DNA of 64,000 bases, taken from contig OZ017754.1 in assembly GCA_963969365.1 (NCBI GenBank), positions 2,891,209-2,955,208 on the forward strand. Reading direction: 5' to 3'. A model generated the notes under the pieces. The model saw only the letters and a list, made by a program, of their open reading frames with translations. It was not told the DNA's origin and searched no databases. The DNA is from Asterochloris sp. CNOR1 (taxonomy: Eukaryota; Chlorophyta; Trebouxiophyceae; Trebouxiales; Trebouxiaceae). Below, one piece after another: positions 11,375 through 23,396 of this stretch (position 1 is the first letter of the stretch; each line of letters starts with the position of its first letter). The position numbers were made by a program, and so were the translations under genes.

Positions 11375-11710
11375 TGTGGCACCACATGCTAAGGGAGCTG
11401 TGTGCACTAGCCCCAGGGGACTGTGGCGCCTGTACAGGTCAATAATTGCCCACACAAGAACAAAGGTCGCTAGGTAGCCACTTTCAGCATATGAAAAGGG
11501 TCTGCTTTTCTTTTACTCTGAATACAACTGCATGACGGCCATGCCTTGAGGTCCGCCCTTATATGAGACAGTCTCCCTGACTTGCACTGCATGCCTGCAT
11601 GTTGAGTGCTGTTGAAGGGGCCATTCTGGTCAATCTTGTTCAGAAAAACTGGACGTGTAATTCTGGATGCATTGTTGTGTGTCAACAGCCTGGATGAGAA
11701 GAGAGCTGTG

Positions 11711-13267
11711 TCACAGCTTCAGAAGCCCATCTTCTATCAGTGTCTTGACCTCACTAGCAAAGGTGTGGAGAGGGAAGCCCATCACGTTAAAGTACGAGCC
11801 TGCATTGCAGGAAAGGTGGGTTTGGAGCTGCACTGAAGCGCAGCATCGCCGTTACATATCAGGAAGCCTCACCTTCAATATGCTTGACCCAGCATCCTGC
11901 AGGACCCTGAACTCCGTAGGCACCGGCCTTCCCAAAAGCCTCTCCTGTAGCAGCACACGACATCTAGAGCACCCTGTTCTCATAAAGCCTGCCGAGCACA
12001 GTCATGGCTACCTGTGGCAATGTACGCCTGGATCTCTGACTCCGTCAGCGTGTCGAAGTGCACTGTGGTGCTCTCCACAAATGTGCGCTCCACTGCACCT
12101 GCAGCAAGGGAGCTGCAGTGTTGCACACATGGCCACGCGTAGCTGCAGCACTGGCCAAAGTGCTGTTTTGTGCTGATGCTGTCAAAGCTGCATAGATGCT
12201 GCAATGTTTCCTGGTTTTGCAGTGTCTGGGGGGCCCAGTGCGCATGCTGATGCCCTCTGAAAGAGATCCATACATCTGAGGAGTGTCGAACTGTGCAGGA
12301 ATGGCTGGACATGGAGAGTTCGTGTGCGTTAACACGCCTGCCAGCACAATGACTGTGTGCACCCTTGTGCTGGGCTGCCAGCAGCCACGCCGCTGGCAGA
12401 GGGCACTGACTGCCTGCAAGTTTGGGTGTCTCACCTTCAGCCTGAGGCACCACTAGTGCGACGCCGGTGTGCACCATGTGCGCAGAGCCAGACAGAGCTG
12501 TCAGCATTCGCTGCGCATCGTCAGCATCTGCTGGCTTCTCCAGGACAGCGTTCTGGTGCTGAACGACCTGCAGGTTAGCCTGGGCAGTGGGCCGCATGCA
12601 GGCTGCAAGAATGGGTGCAGAAGGGTGCTGCAGGTGCAATACAGCTGCAAAGGGGAGTCCAGAGGTAGCGCCAGCAACTTGCTGCGGAGTTTGCAGCAAG
12701 CAGGGTCCAGCCAGATGTAGCTGTCTCAGGCAACACATCCCCAAAGCATGTCAGACACAAAGTCGAGCAGGTCTGCATGGAGGTGCTTAATCTGCAGGGG
12801 CGCTGAACAAAGTCAGACGTCAAGAAAACGGGTTGCTGCACGTAGGGCAGTGCAGGTGGCACTTGTGCCGGCCAAGGTTTCTTTCTGCTGCTGCTGCTGG
12901 TGCCAAGCGATGGATGCGCAGGACAGCTGTGCTTGCCGTGTCTGCACTGATGATCAAGTCAGGCTTGCTGCCCTGCCTGAGGAGCGTCTCAGCCACATCT
13001 CTGGCTTTGGCCATTGCTGTGTGCAGGGCATACTCGTCTGGGTGGAACTTGGACTTGTCAAGGTCCTCTGCAAAGGCGCTGCATGTGGGCAGGTGTTGAT
13101 GAGAAAGTGTATGAACTCCAGTGAGGAGTGGGATGTCAGGCCTGTGCTCACCTTGGATGAACAGTTGGTCGCAGGCCGATCTGCATCAAAAGCTCTTTAC
13201 GTCGTGGGGACGCCGAGGCCAGAACCAATTTCCTGCCTGCCAGCTTGGAGGCATACTCCAGGATCAT
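11711..13267 (-). CDS. Maf/YhdE-type nucleoside triphosphate pyrophosphatase
   Basis: Six minus-strand exons join without a phase error: 13267-13152, 13078-12937, 12567-12435, 12098-12012, 11944-11873 and 11799-11711, giving 212 aa plus TGA. The family hydrolyses non-canonical or modified nucleoside triphosphates (dTTP/UTP/m5UTP-type substrates) to monophosphate and pyrophosphate. All signature motifs are present: LASASPRRKELL near residue 15, AFAEDLDK, ALHTAMAKA, IISADT (catalytic Asp), LEKPAD, RMLTALSG, HTGVAL, AYGVQGPAG with WVKHIEG, and a C-terminal YFNVMGFPL. Length is typical for the family. The start is the only ATG after an upstream in-frame stop. The second intron seems to begin with GC (ACG|GCAAGC). 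The gene is convergent with the upstream kinase; about 340 bases separate the two stops. No organelle-targeting extension is visible. Confidence 0.93.
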
Positions 13268-13590
13268 CTCGGGCAGGCTCTTAATAACCCCTTCTAATAT
13301 GACCTATGTCACACAATCTCCGATTGATCTGCTTACAGCAGCAGCAAGCCAGGCCTGTCCCTGCGAAATCCACTCATTACGGCCCAGACCTGGCCCTTGT
13401 TGGCTGCCAAAGTTGAGTATCCTTGAGCTCTGCCGCCATTCCAGCAGGTGTCCATTCGTTTGCTGCAAACGACTTTGCCAGCCAGCACCCTTTCTGGCCA
13501 TGGTGATGCTTGCTTGCCCTGCCTGCTGTGCTACCGTTGACCTGCTCACAAGTTTGAGGTTGTGCTGTACACCTGGTCGCGCTTTTGCAG

Positions 13591-14195
13591 GGGACCAAGA
13601 TAGCACCACAACTAAGCTCTCAGATGGTGGCCACAGCCTGCAACTAGATTGGCAGCTGCGTAGCAAGGTCGGGCTCCAGCTGCTGTTCAAAAGGAAGGTA
13701 GGTTCCACTGGTGTGCCAATGCGGGCGGCAGTGGAAGACCTCAGAGGTGAGTCAGGCAATCTGGCAGGTGTAGGAGGCACTTGCTTTGCTGTCCAAGGGA
13801 AAGCTGCATCAAGCCAGCCTGCATGTCACAGCTCCATCAGGTTGCTGAAATTCTGACTTTGCACGTCCCCTGAAGATTGATGTGTTGCCAGCTCACACCT
13901 GCTGCAATCTGCGCCTGCAGCCAAGATGGGGGCATGGTCGCAGTTGTACTATGGGACCTTGCCCTACCTCATAGTGGCTACAGCAGCGGAAGGGAAGCTG
14001 CAGTTCTATGCCATACTGCCCACAACTCCCTGTGACATTGTCCCCGTGTCAGAGGAAATGGACCTTGCAACCCCAGCAGGCCGCACAGAGGCAGTGATTG
14101 CCATCATCAACCTGCACCGGCTGCTGCACGGCGTGAAGGCCTGCCTGCTAAGTCACGTGCTGCCAGTGGACTATGTGTTTGTGCGGCAGTACTAA
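13591..14195 (+). CDS. hypothetical protein, two 3' exons (5' end not found)
   Basis: Exon 13591-13746 splices in phase to exon 13921-14195 (DLR|AKMGAW at the junction), ending with TAA. The roughly 140 aa read SLQLDWQLRSKVGLQLLF..., then SQLYYGTLPYLIVAT, LQFYAILPT and AIINLHRLLHGVKACLL. This resembles the alpha/beta accessory regions of unnamed algal proteins, but I do not recognise a defined domain. No convincing start or upstream exon is seen between 13300 and 13590, so the gene is partial, or its first exons are short and were missed. It is divergent from Maf. Confidence 0.5.
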
Positions 14196-15720
14196 TGCCA
14201 GCAGCCATCAAGTATACCTGTCAAAGTGTGGTAAGGGAGGTTGCCACCTTCGCCACCACACTAGTGTGAGATTTCTACAACGAGTACTCACTGTCAAAGG
14301 AATGGTGTAAAGTGGATAGAGGCGTATCTACTTTACCCTGTTGTTTTGTAGCATGAGCAGGAGGCTTGAGACCTGGAACAATGGCTGATCATGCAAGTGC
14401 ACCCTCAGACCCTTGCTTAGGCTTGCTGTTACAGCTTGTCTGGGCTTCGTGCAGAGCGCTACCCATTGAATGCACATGCTCAATCATATATATATATTGC
14501 GCCTCTGTAAATAAGTGATGCCTAGCCCCTTTGAAGGTTTGGGAACATTCGTGTGGGTGCATTGTACAACATCGTTCAAGATGGGGTCAACAATGAGGTC
14601 TGCCTTTCAAGATTTCAGTCTGAACATTCACCAAGCCCAAATTTTCACAGGGTTCTTGGCCTTCTCACTCTTGGAGCCTGCACCCCTGACTCCAGAGTCT
14701 GGTGGAGGTCGAGTCTACTAGGTGTCCAAGCCCAGGTGTGCCAGCCTTAAGGCTGAAGCTTCAGGCTTGTCATTTACGAACTTGTCAATATTATGTGGTG
14801 CAGGTTCCTAGATCTGGATGATGGCATTGTGTCAGCTCCCTGGAGCCATTTCTTCATCTGAATGAGCCAGCAGGAGGCCCCTGAGGCTCTGCTGATGGCA
14901 CCTTCAGCTTTCAGCTGGCAATGCACCGGCCTACATCAGCCTCTGCATGTGTGGCATTGCCTGGTACTAGTCTGCAATGTGACAGCCCATTGGGAGCACA
15001 TGGAGTGGCCACTGCAGCAATGGCTAGCTTGCCCCAGCTAAACCTGGCATGGAGGGGCAGCCAACAAACGGACGCAACCGGCAACAGTCTATGCCGTCCT
15101 CTGTGCACGTGGAGCAGCTGCCAGTCCTCAGTACAAGTGCAAGTAAACATGGCAACCCACTCAACATAGGCGCCCAGGTCGCTACCTGCTTGGTGCCTGC
15201 TTGTATAATATATTGTGGGTGCAAGGTCCTGTGAACTGGAGGCTGCCTTGGGCTTCTGGCCAGCAGCAAGGGTTATAATGTTATCAGACCAAGCTCGCCG
15301 CACTTGCAGCATTGCAGCCTCTCAAGTGCGCATGAGCTGCATACACATTGCCAGCGCACTTTGTTCAGGTCCGTGCCATGCTGTGTGATGTCGCCTCCAG
15401 GCCAGAAAGCAAGTACTCTCGAGGCCTTTGCAGGCCGCAAAACGCTGCTGCTTAGTGCCTGAGAAACACAAAAGCAGAGGCTGCCGTCCGCGATGCTGGT
15501 GGCTTCAGGCATGGGTGCTCCGCACCTGTACAGCTAACACCCTCACCAGCAGCTTTCGAAGACCATGGCTGAAAGTGAGCAGCAGCCGCAGGTGCAGTGT
15601 CCAATGATAGCAGTCGTGCAGGCTCTGACGCGGTGACCTGAGCATGCTATCCCTTGGGAAGATCAAAGTCTGGGCAGACAGGCAGAGAGGGTTTTCAAGT
15701 ATGTCTCTGCTGTGATGCAG
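14196..15720. other. unassigned region
   Basis: No gene is supported. Visible details are a short (TA)n run at about 14487-14499 and scattered open frames of under 100 codons without matching splice signals. Plus-strand 14553-14700 is coding-like for about 50 codons but has no recognisable family. Confidence 0.4.
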
Positions 15721-15925
15721 GAGATCTTTGTCAGTGTGCGCAGAGGTGGCAGGGAGATCGACACCTTCTGCTTCCCCGATCCCCCCATGCCGGGAGCGGC
15801 AATCAGGGAAGCACTGGAGGATGCAGGGTACAAGGGGGTGCTCGAGAGTGGCAGATACACCTACACCAGCAAGCATCTCCTCCAGCAAGGGGCGTACACT
15901 TTCAAGGTGTCAGAGGCAGCACCAG
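15721..15925 (+). CDS. hypothetical exon, small compact domain
   Basis: An exon bounded by TGATGCAG| and either GC donor CACCAG|GCAAGT (15925) or TTCAAG|GTGTCA (15906). It encodes about 68 aa beginning EIFVSVRRGGREIDTF and ending YTYTSKHLLQQGAYTFKV. The pattern of short strands with a central helix (AIREALEDAGY) looks like a ubiquitin-like or similar small N-terminal domain. Flanking exons could not be joined with confidence. It may belong with the 13.6 kb and 17.6-18.6 kb fragments. Confidence 0.4.
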
Positions 15926-16149
15926 GCAAGTCTATCAGCCGGCCATCATGTCTGGTCTGGGTTGCCTCTGCCTGAGAGACTGTCAGCAGGGCTTCATGGA
16001 AGCCTTGGGCCACAGGTGAGGTCTGGAGGTGCTGTGGTCCATCTTCCAGGTTTAATCAGTTGCAGCAGTGTGTGAGTGCATAGACTCGCACTTGCTGAGA
16101 AGCATGTTGTGGTTGAGGCCACAAGCATCCTGTTCCTTCCCCTCACATC

Positions 16150-16725
16150 TCAAGCTGAAATGTGTGCATGTGTTGGGCTTGTCTGCATCAGCACAATTGA
16201 AGGCAACGCATGCCTGCTGGTTGGGCAGCAGCATTAGGAGGTGAGCTCATGCGCCAGTGAGTAGGAGGCGCTTCGCATGTCTGCTAAGCTTGTCCCCTGT
16301 AGAATGTTGTTGTGCGTGAGTCATGCATTAGCAGGCAACGTGCTGTGTTGGACCTGTGTGAGGTAGCCACATGGTTGACACAAGGGCTGGCCCCATGGTG
16401 AGGACTGCGTGTCCCCTGTTGGGCTTGTCTGCATGGGCAGCGCTCAGGGCAATGGGCCGCCTGCTGACCGGGCAAGCACATCAGGAGGTGAGGCAGCGCA
16501 TCAGGACTGCAGGGATGGTTGCAGGAGGCTGACCTGTGATGCTGCAAGAGGGACTGGCTGCAGTCTCCCTGCTGCAGGGTAAGTGGAGATCCTCCTGCGC
16601 AGCCCAATTCCACAAGTGAGATGGGCTGGTGCTTTGCTGCGCTTGTCTGCATGACTGCTGCTGAGGGCAATGGGCTGCCTGCTGCTTGAGCAGCCTCTAG
16701 AGCAGGTGCACCAGTGGCTGTGTTT
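16150..16725. repeat. three degenerate copies of a ~230-base segment
   Basis: A block beginning (T)GGGCTTGTCTGCATSAGC or GCGCTTGTCTGCATGAC, running through GAGGGCAATGGGCTGCCTGCTG and ending AGGAGGTGAG, occurs near 16168, 16423 and 16638. A further relative lies near 24405 and 31278 inside the big repeat units (GCGCTTGTCTGCATCAGC ... TATGCCTGCTGGTCGGGCAA). It ties this region to the junction segment of the receptor-kinase array. Confidence 0.6.
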
Positions 16726-17755
16726 CAGCTGTTGCCTGTGCCTGCCAACATGTTGAGGTATCAGCCTCAGCAGACAGAGGGCTGCTGCCAGCCCTATTGG
16801 CAGCTGCTGCATGCATGCCCCCAAGCAATGCAAATGATGCACCTGCCAGCACACTTTCTCTGAGAGGTCCTTGTTGCTTCTGCAGAACGCCCAAGCGGTG
16901 CAAGCAGCCCACAGGAAGAGCAGCTGCAGGCAAACGATGATGTGCCAGGCCCCAGCTGTGGGGAGCCGGCTGTGCAAAGCACTGTCAGGCGGCCCCCAAG
17001 TGTGACAAGCAATCAAACAGCACACATAAGTGATCGTGACCTGCACACTTCAGCAGACATTGCACTAGCATTGCAGGCTCACTGAGCAACTAGGGCACAC
17101 TGGCCCGCCCAGCATAGCTGTCAATTCTGTGGAGGAATGGCTCACTTCAGCGTGGATAGTAGCCAGAAGCTGACAGGACTGATTGCGATGTGCACCTCTT
17201 AACTTTGTTGAGCGCCATCTTCTGTCATGATTGTCACTGAGCGCATCAAGTTTGCTGCATTGCTGTCGATGTAACGACGCCTTCATGTGCATACCCACGT
17301 TAGACAGCAGGCTTATCTCATCTATGAGACAAGCGGTTTATGAGACAAGCAGTATGTGAAACACATCTCACGCTGCACATATTCAATGTAAAAGCCACAT
17401 TGCAGTGTGGTCAGCAAAGAGGTCTGCAAGAGTCTGTCCGGGCTACTGAAACAGGCTATGGGTGCAGTGCAGGTCATCAAGTTTGGACAGTGCAATAAGA
17501 TCGCCTAGTCCTGCTAGGCTGTTGCTGAGGTGCAGGCGCAGCTCATCCTTTTTGCCTGGCTTCTGATGTGCAGCACAGCCTGTCTCCAGTCATTGCTGCA
17601 GGGAAACTGGCTAGAGGATTTGTGCAGATGTGCCAGAATGCAAAACCTGGCAGCGGTATCAATGCAGTCCGTGGTGATGGCCAACAACATCATACATCAC
17701 GGCAGTGCATTGTGAGGGTCAGCATTTTTAAGTGCTGGCTTGCCGGTGGCGCATC
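16726..17755. other. unassigned region
   Basis: No gene is supported. A doubled TATGAGACAAGC motif lies near 17330-17352. Plus-strand 17568-17690 is coding-like (LARGFVQMCQNAKPGSG) and may be an exon of the remnant gene at 17756, but its splice partners are unclear. Confidence 0.35.
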
Positions 17756-18850
17756 ATTCTTGTCACCCAAAAGATGGCAGGCCAATCGACTCATGCAGTC
17801 GTGGGATGTATCGTCTGCATTGTGGGGCATAGCAGAGTGTGGTGACCCCTGTTTTGCCAGGAACCCAGCTGACGTGCTTTGCAAGCAGCTCATTGGATCA
17901 TTCTACCAACTCAGGCTGCGCTCGGCTGCAGCATTGACACCAACAAAGTAGACTGTACTCTAGTTCAAGACCCCAGGAGGGCAGGCCACCCAGGTTCGTG
18001 TCTATGGCAGCAAGCTCAATGTTGCAAGGACGGGGTCTTGCTGCCGATCATGCTTTCCAACAGTGTAGTCCAGCACCAGACATGAAGGGTGAGTTCCTTG
18101 TGCTACCCGCTGCCCGGCAAGCTGCCTCAGACACCCCAATCTACCTTTCTTTATCACGCAGGCCGCCAAAGCTCTTGCAAGTGGCCCAAGTGGATGGGGA
18201 CGGTTTTGCACCATTGGTCATGGAGACTTCTGAGGATCTGGTCAAGTCCAGAGAGACCCCATCATCCTGAAACCAGAAAAGCCCTACCTGAGCAGCATTG
18301 TGTCTTTGGTGCCATTGAAGCAGTATTTCAGTTCCTTTCAGATCACCTCAGCAGCTGGACCAAGCTGCCTCTTATCTCAGCGCTGCGGCAGCCTTCAGCC
18401 TTGCAGCAGAAGAACATACTCTAGTCTTCCACTCGCAAGCTTCTGAGGTTCTCCCACACTGGACTCGAGAGAAGCGCCCCTACCTCATCTCGATTACAGA
18501 CGCACTGGTGTTTTTGAGCAGCAATGACAGCACATGTAGGCCTGGGTTTATCTGGAAGTCAGGCCTGCATGTGCTGTCAGGACTGAGGCCGGCATCCTGT
18601 GAGCCACCCACTGAAACTTGGCTGCCTGACAATTCAAAAGCACGCACTGCATGTCCAGTTTTCTTAAATACTTACTTATTTCGACACTGTGGGAGGAGAA
18701 GGCTATCGGCCAAACACAGATGTTTGCAGCTTCGATCGACGGTCGCTCTGAGGCAAGGGTGACTCCTTGGAGAGAAAGCAAGCGGCATGCAGTTGTGCCA
18801 GGTAGTTTCCCAGCCAGGCCCAGGCTGATCACATTAACGATGTAAATGCT
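17756..18850 (+). pseudogene. remnant exons of an unrecognised gene (unit 1)
   Basis: Coding-like pieces lie on the plus strand: 17850-17948 (ending LRLRSAAALTPTK), about 18160-18270 and about 18262-18430 (LKPEKPYLSSIVSLVPLKQ), and about 18440-18762 (TREKRPYLISITDALVFL). They lie in different frames with only partial splice support. I see no intact start-to-stop model and do not recognise the family. Both later units carry the same pieces, so whatever is broken was broken before amplification. Confidence 0.4.
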
Positions 18851-19178
18851 GGACTCAGCAGATGGCACCTGTCGCTGCTGCATGGATGCGTTGTAAGTCG
18901 ACCACTTTTGACTCCTTGACAAAGGCATGAGCACAGCACTTCTGTGGGAGTGCACTTCAGAGGCTCATTCTGGTGGTCTGTAGTAAGTCAGCATTGGACA
19001 GCAGGCAATGTTTCAAGCAGTATTGTAGGATCCCCAAGTGTGGTCGCTTGTGAATACTGGGTGAGCTGAAGATAGGGGGCGTTTGAGTTGCACCGGTGGC
19101 TCCACATGACGACGTGGATATGAAGGCAACGATATGGGTGGGAGTGAGGTTGCACTGGAGGGGAGGGAGGCAAGGCGT

Positions 19179-22100
19179 TCAGGTTCGAGTACCATTCGTT
19201 GTGGAAGTTCCTGACTTAAAACAGTGTGCAAGGACTCCTACTTCTTGTGCAAATGCATCCCAGCTCCTGCCAAAGCTTTACGCAACTGAAATTCTGTCAA
19301 AGCACTGCCTGAAAAGAGAGGAGATGCACGGCTGAGTTGCAAATGATGGAACCCAATCAGAGCATCAAGATGGGCATTGGCTTACCTGATTGTTGGCCGG
19401 TGCTGGGCTGAGACTTGCAGACAGTCATCAATCAAGGCCGCAATGTCGTGGGGTGCCTCCTCTGGCACTTTCAAAGGCCGCAACTGGCCCCTGATGGGGA
19501 TCTCACCGGTGCAGATCTCCCATAGCAGCACGCCTGCAGACGATGCTGTCGGTGGAGGCTTGGGGGAACACCAGCTTGTGACTCTGTGTGACACACCTAC
19601 CATAGCTGTAGATATCAGCTGCCACTGTGACTCTCTGATTCAAAAGCACCTCCTGCAGTCACCCAATCCATGGCATGTAGGTGCTGCTCTACATGAGCTG
19701 TGGCAATGCAACATCTTGCAGCAGAGCTCACCGGAGCAGCATATGCAAATGTGCAGCCATGCTCATTGGAGAGGCCTGTCCCCGTGTCCAGCATGCGAGC
19801 CAGCCCGCAGTCTGCCACCTTTGCCAGATCCCAGCTGGCATCAAGCAACACATTCTGCAACATTCAGGAAATGGGTCAGGTGCTGCAGCAACAATGGAAA
19901 TCTGCTGAGCACAAGCACTCACTGAAGACTTAATGTCTCCATGCAACACCTGCACACAGATCAGCGCTGGTTTCAGGCCAGGACTCCATGCGTATCAGTA
20001 AGCATGACGGCTGACAGAGTTCCTCTCACCCGGCGAGAGTGCAGCCAGCTCATGCCCCGTGCCACATCCACGGCAACTTTGCGGCCCCGCTGGTGCCACA
20101 ACATCTCAGAGCCACGTTCCTCACTGTTCATGGCCGCTCTGAGATCACCTCCAGCCATGAACTCCAGCACCTGAACTTGAGAATCACACATCAGCAGCAG
20201 AAATGCAGACCAGTGTCCATATACAGCACAAAGGGCAGGGTCGCCTATCTGGTCACCAGCACAGGCGTGCCGCAGACTTCGAATGCGCCATAGTACTGTA
20301 GTATGTTCTTGTCAAAGCTGAGCTGTTTCAGCATGGCAATCTCCTGCAGAGATGCTTGAAGGTTGTCGACGGTGGAAAGCGATGCTGCATAATCAAGATC
20401 TCAAGTACCCGAACATTACGCACCTTTACGAATGCTGACAGCTGCCGCTTGTCAGTTCCATGCACTACCTTGACTGCAATTGGCTGCACGCCGCATTTCA
20501 TGGCTTTGTACACCTGCAGCAACACAGAGGACCAGCTCCTGCGTTGCACTCTGTTTGGGCTTTTGGGGACACTGTGAATAAGCTGACCTTGCCAAATCCC
20601 CCTTGCCCAAGCTTGATAGGCCGCCCCTGCTCATTCCGGCACAGGGCTATGTCCTCATGTTTCATGTTGGCGTCATCAGGCCCCAAAGAAATGAGTTGGC
20701 TGCCAAGGTCACCTGCAATAAAAGCAGGCACACTTCCCTGGTTCACAAGGGAGGTGACGCGCATCTTATAGAAGGCCCTGCAACTATGCCGACCTTCCGT
20801 GGTGGCCCCGGAGCTGGTGACAAGCTCCCACAGCTGCCAACTGGTTTGGTTGACAGATGGACGGGGGGCAGTGGAAGTTGATTCACTCGTCTCTTGACTG
20901 CCATCTGAGTCAACAGGCTTAGTCTTGGTGAGCTGCTCGTCGCCTGGCGCCACATGAGCCAAGGCCGCACTGTCTCGCAGCTGACGCTCTTTCTTATTGC
21001 GGGCAAGTGTCTTCCGCCTTGTCAGCAGCAGCCCTGCAGGGCATTGGAAGATGAGAGGACGAGATCTTTGCAATCTTGTTTGCCACAGCTCTGCGGATGT
21101 GTAATAGACACACGGGGCACAGTCTTATGCTGCAGCACAACTCCCTGCGTTGTGTGGAACAGGGGCTGAAGCAAGATCGGTACCTCAGGCTTGCCCACCT
21201 GCTATCAGCAAGGCAATGGCAAGGGCACACGCCGCGGCAATGGCAATGCCTGCCACTCCTGCTGTGCTGAGGTGCCTATGTCTGCAGGTACACTGCAGCC
21301 GTGAATATGGTCATCACTCAATTGACAAACATTTGAGTGGGAAGAGCTGCCACACATGCCTCTCATCTGTGCTGAGAGCGCGATATTGTTGGAGTTGGTC
21401 ATACACCTGCACAGGACCGACAGGAATGGAGATTTGCACGTGCGGGACGCTGAGCCTTGCAGACAGGCAGAAGCAGCATCTGGTGCAAAATGCTCTAAGC
21501 CATGGCATCTCACCGTTCCATTAAGCAGACCATCTTGCACACTAGATACAGTAGTGGTGGTGTTTGGCATTCCTGCAGCTGACAAGTCTAAAGCAAACTG
21601 TGGAACAAATCCACTTGTGAGCGGGATTGAGGGCAGTATCAGTGCCAGATCCTGCATGTCCACAGGCGCAAAGTCCCACATCATCAAAGAATCCAGGAGA
21701 CTCTTACTTGAAAGCTCATGGTGATTACCACAATGCATGTTGCCCAGACCTCACCTGACTTATGCCGGTAACCCCCACGACAGTATGCTGGGCAATGACC
21801 GTGAAAGTCACATTGCTACTGGTGCCATTGTCTGAGGTCGGCCAGATATCCACCTGAACCAGCAAATGACTTGGGAAATTGGGCACTGCAAATGATCCCA
21901 ACCACCCACAACCCACACCAGCACTCTGCAGAAGCTGTGCGTCAGCTGGTGAGCAAGTCATGCTGACCTGCACAGGCCTGACACTGTTTACACCCGCAGG
22001 CACCACCATCTGCGTTGCGAGCTCCAAGAGCACTGTGTTTTGTTTGTCAAGGTCAAATGGTAGTGAAGAAGGGCCGGACATCTGCATATATGGAAAGAAG

Positions 22101-23206
22101 GTGCTTAGACAGGCACACGCATCTGATAAGCAACATCTGATGCATCTTACCGTCAAGGCAATGCTTGCTGCCGCCATCTGTTCCACATTGAGACGGGATG
22201 TGATGCCCAGTGCCCCTTCAGCCAACATAATCTGCATGGCAAATGCTGCCGCCTGCAGTCAAGCAGCTCCGTCAGAAAGACTGCCTGGTTACGCTGCAGA
22301 GCAATTTGGTCATGATAGTTTTGCAGCAGGGGCAGCGTGTCTCACCTGCCATCCTTGTGCTAAGAGGTCGGCCTCAACCTCAGCATTGTAAACCGCAAAA
22401 GCGCTGCCCAAGGTAGGCCAGATAGCTTTACTGGTGAGTGCTACCATTGTAAAGAACACATCGACGCTATCCTCTCCCTGCCCATTGACTGGCCCAAGGA
22501 CTGCTGGGGCAGGTGCCACAGCCTGCTGCAGGCGCCTCCCCAGCCGTCGGCCTACAAGCAACACAGCTGCAGCATATGAGTGCTCACAGCACAAGTATAG
22601 TGCGGAGCATAGAGCTTCACAGGGCACTGCATGCTGTTGGAAGGGGTTTGTTTGACTGGCAGACCTGGACGAGGATGCTGCGTCTGAGGGGCTGACGTGC
22701 TTGGGGTGAAGGAAAAGTTTGTGACGTTGAGGCTTACAACTGCATGAAGTCTTGTGAGCGCAGCCACGACTGATTCTGTGAAATTATCTGTGAGCGGCAG
22801 TAGCTCAGGGCCAACAAGCCTGCACACATATCAATTGTGGCTGCCAGCCTCACCACAGCAATTCAGGATCTGCACGCACCTGATCAAAGAATTCCCCACC
22901 ACCAGTGGGAAGTGGTCTGATGGTGTGGCCTGCACATAGGAACACAAGAGTGAAGTGCAAGTTGCACAGCTATCGAGACATCGAATTCAAGTGCTTGAAC
23001 ACGCCTCAAAGATTGATAGAGAGGTGCATGAACACCATTCAGTCAAGCACCGGAGGCAATCTGGCCCTCACCACGGAACTGTATCTTAAAACATTGTTGA
23101 AGGTGATGTTGGGGCTATTGTTTGCGTCTGCGTAGACTCTCCTTTGAAGGCATACGCAGCACAGCGCATTGAACAACCAGATCGTCCTGCACCTCCAGAT
23201 CATCAT
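19179..23206 (-). CDS. receptor-like protein kinase RLK-A
   Basis: A single-pass membrane receptor kinase on the minus strand. Exons: 23206-23072, 22929-22880, 22819-22665, 22551-22346, 22252-22151, 22081-21755, 21651-21514, an uncertain one near 21490-21400, the membrane exon near 21285-21190, the juxtamembrane exon near 21045-20760, then kinase exons down to 19179. It begins MMIWRCRTIW with a hydrophobic leader. The ectodomain (about 350 aa) carries several N-glycosylation sites (NIT, NFT, NVT, NFS, NGT). The helix AGVAGIAIAAACALAIALL is followed by LLLTRRK, a stop-transfer signal. The kinase has GQGGFGKV, AVKVV (ATP lysine), LQEIAML (helix C Glu), HGDIKSSNVLL, ADCGLAR, AYAAPE, SYGVLLWEI and QHRPTIR. 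HRD is HGD and DFG is DCG. The ectodomain family is not recognised. One stretch near 21.4-21.5 kb does not splice cleanly. It differs from RLK-B at a few residues, e.g. SEERGSEMLWHQ versus SEERRSEMLWPQ. Confidence 0.8.
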
Positions 23207-23396
23207 AAGATCCCGGATGAGGCAATGAGCTCCTCCTCTTGTTTCTTGCCTTGTAAAACACGTCCTTCCCCTTTGACTCGAGGACCTGTCATGTGACCTA
23301 TTCAGGGTTGTGGTGCAAATTTTCGTCGTTATGATATAGTTGAGAATGACATGACTGATCTGTCCCAGTGATGCTGGTAATTAGCCAGCCTGCAGC
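23207..23396. promoter_or_regulatory. duplicated divergent intergenic region, unit 1
   Basis: 190 bases between the RLK-A start (minus) and the ATG of the broken THO2 5' copy (plus, 23397). It corresponds to 37080-37283 upstream of intact THO2. Shared blocks include CAGGGTTGTG and GATCCCGGATGAGGCA. It presumably still drives RLK-A; whether it fires toward the THO2 fragment is unknown. Confidence 0.55.

Noticed and set aside
13304-13780. A 158-codon minus-strand open frame beside Maf
   Set aside because: It is upstream of the Maf start, is not joined to it by splice phase, and lies opposite the more convincing plus-strand exon at 13591-13746.
18548-18955. A 135-codon minus-strand open frame repeated in all three units
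   Set aside because: Its repetition only reflects the tandem duplication. It has no recognisable domain, and the plus-strand reading looks equally protein-like.
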